A stretch of DNA of 6,796 nucleotides from the NCBI GenBank assembly GCA_023441125.1, contig JAEZQV010000162.1, positions 1 through 6,796 on the forward strand, read 5' to 3'. The first letter of the stretch is position 1, and every line of letters starts with the position of its first letter. This document shows positions 1 through 4,798 of the stretch, piece by piece. The translations under genes were made by a program, and so were the position numbers. The notes below the pieces were generated by a model, which searched no databases, had not been told where the DNA came from, and saw only the letters and a program-made list of their open reading frames with translations. This DNA is from Bacillota bacterium (lineage in GTDB: Bacteria > Bacillota_C > Negativicutes > Sporomusales > Sporomusaceae).

Positions 1-1210
1 TTCCCGGCCAGACCAAAGCCCCGACAATGGGTACAAATCCGGCGGCCATCCACAGGCTGCCGACGAAAATAAACGCATCCTGCGCAGTAGTAAACTGAAA
101 GGCCACTAACAGCGACAAGCCGGCTACAAAGATGATGCCGATCCGGGTGGCAAACACCAGCTGTTTTTGCGTAAGATCCCCCTTCATGCGGGCATAGATA
201 TCATTGGCCAGCGTAGCGCCGCCCGATAGGTAATACCCATCCAGAGCCGATACAATCCCGCCTACCAGACCGATGATAAACAAGGCTCTCACGCCTTCCG
301 GCAGGCTTTCCAGCACCAGCTTGATATACCCCTCGCCCGGTACCATATCCGGGTATTTGGCCTTAACAACCAAACCGGCCAAGGTTAGCACAATATCAAA
401 ACAAATCCAGATAACAAAGCAGGATAACAGGGCCCGCCGGCCTGCTTTCGGGGAATCGGCGGCAGAAAAGCGCTGATAGAAGGTCGGATCGGCATAAACG
501 CCGAACGCCAGCACACACAGCATGACTGCCTTCATCGGCGTAAGTCCGCCGACAGGATCCAGTAATTCCGGCGAACCGGCCAAAGCCTGCGTGAGGCCTG
601 CCCAGCCGCCAATATCGGTCCATTGTCCCGGCATAACCATTGTCAGCCCGAAGCACATGCACCAGAACAGCACCATATCGGTTACGGCAACCCCCATCAA
701 ACCGCCAAGCACAGCCAGCACGACCACAATGCCGACACAAAGGATACCGGCCGTTACATTGCTAATGCCCCAGGCGGCTTTGCCAATGAACCCCATGGCC
801 GTTACATTGCCTAACTGAGTGCAATAAATAAACATGAGAATGGCCCCAAGTATGGCTACCCCTTTACCATAAACACTTTCCAGCAAATCCGGCACCGTTA
901 TGTCTGTCCGGACATGAATTTTCGGACCAACCCATAATGCCAGCGGTATCCGGCCGGCATGCGCGGTAACGCACCAGATAAGCCAAATGGACAGGCCGTA
1001 TAAAGCGGCATATTCAACCGTACCCACGGTGCCCACCCCGCCATACCAGGTAGCGACAAGCGCGCCAACAATCAGCGACCAGGGCAGACTGCGGTTGCCC
1101 AGATAAAAACTCTCCATGTCTTTTACGGCTTTCGAAAAATGATAGCCGACAAACACAATGAACAGAGTAAATAAAATAATAACTGCATTATCGAAGCTTG
1201 ATAACAACAT
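1..1210 (-). CDS. Sodium:solute symporter (SSS family), 3' end outside the window
   Basis: This is a polytopic inner-membrane transporter, probably importing an organic solute with Na+. My own translation from the ATG at 1210 stays open for 403 residues to the window edge, so the C-terminus is missing. Seen: hydrophobic segments from about residue 8 onward; an SSS-like first loop FYLGNRSLPW (about 35-44); a glycine-rich TM2 (WYGGVGTVGT, about 55-64); the family motif DPTFYQRFSAADSPKAGRR (241-259); and SALDGYYLSGGATLANDIY (321-339), which matches the SSS TM8 'S-x-x-D-S...DIY' region carrying the Na2 sodium site. One usually conserved Ser there is Gly (SALDG). The start is supported by AGGTG eight bases upstream and by the absence of an earlier in-frame ATG nearby. 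It follows the lyase gene by 103 bp with no terminator between, so it is probably cotranscribed and supplies the lyase substrate. Family assignment is firm. The substrate (ergothioneine, another betaine or an amino acid) cannot be read from the sequence. Confidence 0.9.
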   Translation of the reverse strand, partial: MLLSSFDNAVIILFTLFIVFVGYHFSKAVKDMESFYLGNRSLPWSLIVGALVATWYGGVGTVGTVEYAALYGLSIWLIWCVTAHAGRIPLALWVGPKIHVRTDITVPDLLESVYGKGVAILGAILMFIYCTQLGNVTAMGFIGKAAWGISNVTAGILCVGIVVVLAVLGGLMGVAVTDMVLFWCMCFGLTMVMPGQWTDIGGWAGLTQALAGSPELLDPVGGLTPMKAVMLCVLAFGVYADPTFYQRFSAADSPKAGRRALLSCFVIWICFDIVLTLAGLVVKAKYPDMVPGEGYIKLVLESLPEGVRALFIIGLVGGIVSALDGYYLSGGATLANDIYARMKGDLTQKQLVFATRIGIIFVAGLSLLVAFQFTTAQDAFIFVGSLWMAAGFVPIVGALVWPG

Positions 1211-1313
1211 TAACGAAACACCTGCCTTTAAAGATTTTTAGATGTATCCTGAAACAGCCTTGCCAATTCTCGCCTGCGATACCATCCCCCTTCACCTGAA
1301 TTTATATCTATGG
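1211..1313 (-). other. Lyase-symporter intergenic leader, with ribosome site
   Basis: This 103-bp gap separates the lyase stop from the symporter start. It holds a plausible Shine-Dalgarno AGGTG (1219-1223) eight bases before the ATG. I see no hairpin followed by T's, so transcription probably reads through from the lyase gene. A GG-N10-GC pair (about 1276-1289) has the right spacing for a sigma-54 site but poor flanking bases (GGGGAT instead of TGGCAC, TCGC instead of TTGC), so I do not call a promoter. Confidence 0.5.
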
Positions 1314-2846
1314 TTAATAGGCCAGCGCGCCGATCTTGCCTTCGATGCGCGTAACCAATTCCCCCGACTCAATCAATTGGCTGACTGCTGCAATATCGTT
1401 ATGGATAACGCGGTCTTCCGCCATAAACGCAACGGTTTCCCGGATGGCCGCATAAGCTTCCCGGGTGCCGGCGCCAAGGGTTCCCGGCGGCATCAGGTCA
1501 AGAGCCTGGGCTGCCGCTAACAGTTCAATGGCTGCAACATGCCGCAGATTGCCTGTCATCGTCCATACTTTTTGCGCGGCAATACAGCCAAAGCTTACAT
1601 AATCCTCCTGTCCGGCGGCAGTTGGAATGGAGTCGACCGAAACCGGCTGCGCCAGCAGTTTGTTTTCAGCCACCAGCGCGGCGGCCGTGTACTGGGTGAT
1701 CATAAAGCCGCTGTTTAGCCCGCCGTTGTTAATGAGAAAGGGTGGCAGCCCGCTCAAACTGCTATCGACCAAGCGGTAGAGCCGCCGTTCCGAAATATTC
1801 GCCATTTCCCCGACCGGCAGGGCCAGCACATCCAGCACCAGGCCAACCGGCGCGCCGTCACAGTTGCCGCCGTGCACCACAACCGTTTCTCCAGCCTCTT
1901 CAAAAACCAGCGGGTTGTCGCTGACGGAGGCCAGTTCAGTATGCAGATTCTGTTCCACATACCGGATGGCATCCTTGCAGGCCCCGTGCACCTGGGGCAT
2001 CATCCTGATACTTAAACCATCCTGCAACCGCCGGGGACTGTTGCCGGTATTGTGGCTGCCGGCCAGCAGACGGTTAAGATTGCCGGCCGTTTTTTGCATG
2101 CCCGGATAAGGCCGCACAGCGCATAAGCGGCTGTCAAAATGGCTGCTATTGCCTTGCAAGGCTTCAAACGTCAGCGCACCGGCAATGTCACAGCATTTGG
2201 CCAGATTGATAGCCTCATTGAGCGCCAGACTGCCAAGCGCCGTCATAAAGGAGGAGTTGTTCATAAGCGAAAGCCCTTCTTTGGCTTCCAGCCGCTGTAA
2301 GGGAATCCCCGCCCGGTGCATAGCCTCGCCGCCGTCCAAAAGCTCACCCTGATAATACGCCTGCCCCTTGCCGTATAATACCAGGGCCATGTGTGCGCCC
2401 GGCTGCAGATAGCCTACAGACCCTTTTTGCGGGATGAAAGGCGTAACTTGTTTGTTAAGCATGGCGATAATGGTATTGAGCGTAGCCAGTCTGATACAGG
2501 TGTGCCCCCGCGAAAGGTTGTTGACCAGAACCAGCATAAAAGCCCGCACGATTTCCTCGGCAAACGGACTGCCAACATTGCAGGCATGGCTCATAATGAA
2601 CTTTTCCTGCATTAGCATGGCATCGCCCGGAGAAATCTTTTTCTGCCAGAACGGACCGACACCGGTAGTAATGCCATAGACAATCCGGTCCTCCTGTAAA
2701 AAGGCATCCACCTTTTCCCGGAACCGGCTGACTGTTGTGGCCCGCTCGGCCGACAATTCCACCTGAACCTTATTCCGTGCTACCCTGACAATATCCGCTA
2801 TTTGCAGGGAATCACCGATAATGATTTTACTAACCTCTGTTTGCAT
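1314..2846 (-). CDS. MIO-less HAL/PAL-family lyase, probable ergothionase-type trimethylamine-lyase
   Basis: This complete 510-residue cytosolic protein has the usual length for the aromatic amino acid lyase family. Family motifs seen: YGITTGVG (57-64), SHACNVG (86-92), NLSRGHT (110-116), KEGLSLMNN (189-197), QDGLSIRMMPQVHG (275-288), SDNPLVF (309-315), NISERRLYRLVD (350-361), SGLPPFL (365-371), ENKLLAQPVSVDSIPT (394-409) and GQEDYVS (412-418). The MIO-forming Ala-Ser-Gly is absent: the loop reads GSVGYLQPGAH (142-152), three residues shorter than in HAL. The family's catalytic Tyr in QDxYS is Leu278, and the Phe of GGNFHG is Cys329. Tyr57, His87, Asn196, Arg281 and Glu414 are kept. A MIO-dependent deamination is therefore unlikely. 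Known precedent: Treponema denticola ergothionase, a HAL-fold enzyme that removes trimethylamine from ergothioneine without MIO, giving thiourocanate. That function is inferred here; another betaine is possible. Automatic pipelines would probably call it hutH, which I think is wrong. The start has AGGAGAG just upstream, and a sigma-54 promoter precedes it. Confidence 0.85.
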   Translation of the reverse strand: MQTEVSKIIIGDSLQIADIVRVARNKVQVELSAERATTVSRFREKVDAFLQEDRIVYGITTGVGPFWQKKISPGDAMLMQEKFIMSHACNVGSPFAEEIVRAFMLVLVNNLSRGHTCIRLATLNTIIAMLNKQVTPFIPQKGSVGYLQPGAHMALVLYGKGQAYYQGELLDGGEAMHRAGIPLQRLEAKEGLSLMNNSSFMTALGSLALNEAINLAKCCDIAGALTFEALQGNSSHFDSRLCAVRPYPGMQKTAGNLNRLLAGSHNTGNSPRRLQDGLSIRMMPQVHGACKDAIRYVEQNLHTELASVSDNPLVFEEAGETVVVHGGNCDGAPVGLVLDVLALPVGEMANISERRLYRLVDSSLSGLPPFLINNGGLNSGFMITQYTAAALVAENKLLAQPVSVDSIPTAAGQEDYVSFGCIAAQKVWTMTGNLRHVAAIELLAAAQALDLMPPGTLGAGTREAYAAIRETVAFMAEDRVIHNDIAAVSQLIESGELVTRIEGKIGALAY

Positions 2847-2850
2847 AATG

Positions 2851-2857
2851 CTCTCCT
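2851..2857 (-). promoter_or_regulatory. Ribosome binding site of the lyase gene
   Basis: On the minus strand AGGAGAG stands four bases before the ATG at 2846 (about six from the AGGAG core). It is the only good Shine-Dalgarno near the beginning of the reading frame, and it fixes the start of the lyase homologue. Confidence 0.8.
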
Positions 2858-2895
2858 GCCATCTTTCATTCCATGATTTGCTTACACTCTCTTAT

Positions 2896-2914
2896 AGAGC
2901 AATTATCATGCCAA
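2896..2914 (-). promoter_or_regulatory. Sigma-54 (-24/-12) promoter of the lyase-symporter unit
   Basis: The minus strand reads TTGGCATGATAATTGCTCT. Compared with the RpoN consensus TGGCAC-N5-TTGC it has TGGCAT, five bases and TTGCT. The invariant GG (2912-2911) and GC (2900-2899) are separated by exactly 10 bp, and only the last base of the -24 block differs. Transcription should start about 12 bases downstream, near 2887, giving a leader of about 40 nt before the lyase ATG. The site lies just downstream of a gene for a sigma-54 activator, which is the expected partner. Identification rests on motif and position only, but both fit well. Confidence 0.85.
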
Positions 2915-2916
2915 CA

Positions 2917-2927
2917 TGCAGACTATT
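2917..2927 (+). repeat. Imperfect extra copy of the TGCAGATATT element
   Basis: TGCAGACTATT differs from the enhancer half-site TGCAGATATT (2972-2981) by one inserted base. It lies immediately upstream of the -24 box of the sigma-54 promoter. It could be a weak or auxiliary activator site, or a chance match. An 11-bp element in an AT-rich region is weak evidence. Confidence 0.3.
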
Positions 2928-2971
2928 CAGTGTTTTTTCTTGCCAAACATTTCTATTATCTGTCTGTCACA

Positions 2972-3010
2972 TGCAGATATTGCCGGCGAAAAAGATTTGT
3001 AATATCTGCA
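2972..3010. promoter_or_regulatory. Candidate enhancer (UAS): 10-bp perfect inverted repeat
   Basis: TGCAGATATT (2972-2981) and its exact reverse complement AATATCTGCA (3001-3010) are separated by 19 bp, so the half-site centres are 29 bp apart, close to three helical turns on one DNA face. The midpoint near 2991 lies about 100 bp upstream of the predicted sigma-54 start. That is the usual distance at which NtrC/RocR-type activators bind before looping to RNA polymerase. The dyad form suits a dimeric Fis-type HTH such as that of the neighbouring activator. Which protein binds is inference. The stem could in principle form in RNA, but no T tract or gene end sits beside it. Confidence 0.6.
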
Positions 3011-3048
3011 AATTTATTTTATTGCCACTATTTAGCGTAAAGGGAAAC

Positions 3049-3095
3049 AAAAAATACTGCAAAATGATTTTTCATGCAAAATCATTTTGCAGTAT
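3049..3095 (-). terminator. Rho-independent terminator after the sigma-54 activator gene
   Basis: A perfect 18-bp inverted repeat (arms 3054-3071 and 3078-3095) encloses a 6-nt loop, TCATGC read on the plus strand. On the minus strand it is followed directly by TTTTTT (3054-3049), then GTTT. It begins 23 nt after the activator's stop codon, as expected for an intrinsic terminator. The stem is AT-rich for its length. The outer ends of the arms carry ATACTGCA/TGCAGTAT, resembling the half-sites of the upstream inverted repeat, so this palindrome may also be a protein-binding site. It separates the regulatory operon from the lyase promoter. Confidence 0.8.
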
Positions 3096-3118
3096 CTGTT
3101 TTTAGACAGCCGTGGCCT

Positions 3119-4798
3119 TTATTTTTGGGGTCTCACTTTGTATTTTTTCAATCTGTATTGCAGGCTTTGGCGCTTAAGTCCCAGAATCTGGGCCGTTTTG
3201 CTGACATTCTGGTTTAAATCCTGAAATACCTGGGTAATAACTTGCTGCTCATACTCGGCCATTAATGTTTCCAGCGTTTTATGGTGCAAAATAATTTGGC
3301 ACGGGGCTGAAGAAACGGCCGCCGGCTTATCCGGCTGCCGGACCTGAAAATACTTCGGTAAATGCACCGGCTCGATGCAGGACCCGGCCACAATATTGAA
3401 GGCATATTCCAGCACGTGCAGCAGTTCCCGCACATTACCGGGCCAGGTATATTCCTTGAATATAGCAATTACCGCATCAGCTACGGCAGTAACCTTTTTG
3501 GAATAGCGGCCGGACAGCTTTTCCCGGAAATAATCAGTCAGCAATTCCATATCGTCGGGACGCTGCCGCAAAGGCGGGATGGTCACGGTTACGGTATTGA
3601 TCCGGTAATACAGGTCCCGGCGCAGTCTGTTCTTCTCAATGCATTCCAGCGGGTCCTCATTGGTAGACGACAGAATCCGAACATCACAGTCGATGTCCTT
3701 CAGGCCGCCCACCCGCCGGAATTTTTTCTCCTGCAGCACCCTTAATAATTTTGATTGGACATGCAGGTCCATGGAATTGATCTCATCCAAAAACAGGGTA
3801 CCGCCCTCCGCCTGTTCAAATAAACCCATACGGTCCGAACTGCCGGTAAAAGTTCCTTTTTCGGTGCCGAACAGGATTCCTTCAATAAGGCTTTCGGGAA
3901 TGGCGGCGCAGTTGATGGCGACAAATTCCTTGTGCCTGCGCTTACTGGCCGAGTGAATGCTTTGGGCAAACAATTCCTTGCCGGTCCCGGTTTCGCCGTG
4001 AATTAAGACGGCGCAGTCCTGCAAAGCGATATTGCGGGCTAAATTGACCGCTTCCACAAAACCGTCGTTTCTGCCAATCAAGTCGGCAAAAGTATAATAT
4101 TTTAGTGTATAGTAATTTTTCCGTTTGCCCTGCTGACGGTCGGGTTCCCGTTCCGACAGATATTTTTCAAAAATATTGGCCCTTGTCCAATAGGTTTCCA
4201 GCGTGGAATTGTCCTGTACCAGGCCAATTGCGCCAATTAACTGTCCGTCCATGAACAAAGGGTAGCCGGAGTTCATAGTGGTAATCAATTCACCGTACCT
4301 GTTTTTAAAGTTGTCACAACGGTTAATGACTGGCGCCTGCCGCTTAAGCGACGTTAAAATCGTGCTGTAGTCAGCATCCAGTTCATATATGTCCAGTAAA
4401 TGCTTGTTGATGATTTTGGTTCTGTCCATTTTTTCAATGCGTTCATTGCCTTTATTGCAAAACAGCAGATAGCCGTTTCGGTCAAAAATCTGAATGCCCT
4501 CACTAATGCAATCCATAGCCTTTTCATAAATGGGACTGTTGTCGGTACAGGCAGTCAGCGATAATACCGAACCTTGGCCCAGCCGGTTTTTGCTTTTGAC
4601 ATACTTCAGCAGTATGCCCCGCCACTTGACGTATCCACCGGTCAGTTCCAGGTCAATATCAAGAAAATCGGTAATGTGTTTGCCAATATACTCACTCCAC
4701 ATGCCGGCAATGCCGTCGTTACCGTCTGCGCCGCTGCACTCACAATACTGCACAATATTGCCATCATCCAGAAAACAGATCATATTGTTAAAAATCAC
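3119..4798 (-). CDS. RocR-like sigma-54-dependent transcriptional activator with PAS domain
   Basis: This complete 559-residue enhancer-binding protein hydrolyses ATP to open sigma-54 promoters. Domains seen: an unrecognised N-terminal region (1-85) holding Cys8, Cys19 and Cys21; a PAS domain (about 90-200, ISEGIQIFDRNGYLLFCN); a basic linker (about 220-235); the AAA+ domain (about 238-470) with Walker A GETGTGKE (268-275), sigma-54 contact loop GTFTGS (315-320, usual GAFTGA), Walker B GGTLFLDE (332-339), sensor I STNED (378-382), arginine-finger region LRRDLYYR (392-399) and WPGNVREL (452-459); and a Fis-type HTH at about 510-556 (NVSKTAQILGLKRQSLQYRL). There is no receiver domain, so a small ligand or partner protein, not a histidine kinase, probably controls it. 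The start is GTG, chosen because AGGAGGA lies six bases upstream; an ATG five codons inside lacks that spacing. The GTG overlaps the stop of the ATPase gene. The sigma-54 promoter just downstream of its terminator is the likely target. Confidence 0.93.
   Translation of the reverse strand: MIFNNMICFLDDGNIVQYCECSGADGNDGIAGMWSEYIGKHITDFLDIDLELTGGYVKWRGILLKYVKSKNRLGQGSVLSLTACTDNSPIYEKAMDCISEGIQIFDRNGYLLFCNKGNERIEKMDRTKIINKHLLDIYELDADYSTILTSLKRQAPVINRCDNFKNRYGELITTMNSGYPLFMDGQLIGAIGLVQDNSTLETYWTRANIFEKYLSEREPDRQQGKRKNYYTLKYYTFADLIGRNDGFVEAVNLARNIALQDCAVLIHGETGTGKELFAQSIHSASKRRHKEFVAINCAAIPESLIEGILFGTEKGTFTGSSDRMGLFEQAEGGTLFLDEINSMDLHVQSKLLRVLQEKKFRRVGGLKDIDCDVRILSSTNEDPLECIEKNRLRRDLYYRINTVTVTIPPLRQRPDDMELLTDYFREKLSGRYSKKVTAVADAVIAIFKEYTWPGNVRELLHVLEYAFNIVAGSCIEPVHLPKYFQVRQPDKPAAVSSAPCQIILHHKTLETLMAEYEQQVITQVFQDLNQNVSKTAQILGLKRQSLQYRLKKYKVRPQK

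Noticed and set aside
396..740. Minus-strand open frame of 114 codons
   Set aside because: It is out of frame within the symporter gene, whose own frame continues through the region with clear SSS motifs.
1276..1289. Second sigma-54 promoter before the symporter
   Set aside because: The GG-N10-GC spacing is present, but the flanking bases match the consensus poorly. Cotranscription with the lyase is simpler.
1314..2846. Straight annotation as histidine ammonia-lyase (HutH)
   Set aside because: Overall similarity is strong, but the Ala-Ser-Gly needed for MIO and the catalytic Tyr are absent, so the reaction named by that label is not supported.
1314..2846. The lyase homologue as a decaying pseudogene
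   Set aside because: The frame is intact over 510 codons with normal length, a good RBS, a strong promoter and well-kept family motifs. The changes are confined to the cofactor pocket.
2972..3010. Inverted repeat as a second terminator or riboswitch stem
   Set aside because: No T tract follows on either strand, the 19-nt spacer is long, and the element lies upstream of the predicted transcription start, so it fits a DNA-binding site better.
2821..3105. Plus-strand open frame of 94 codons across the lyase-activator gap
   Set aside because: It overlaps the lyase start, the sigma-54 promoter, the inverted repeat and the terminator. The Cys- and Leu-rich product looks like translated AT-rich regulatory DNA.
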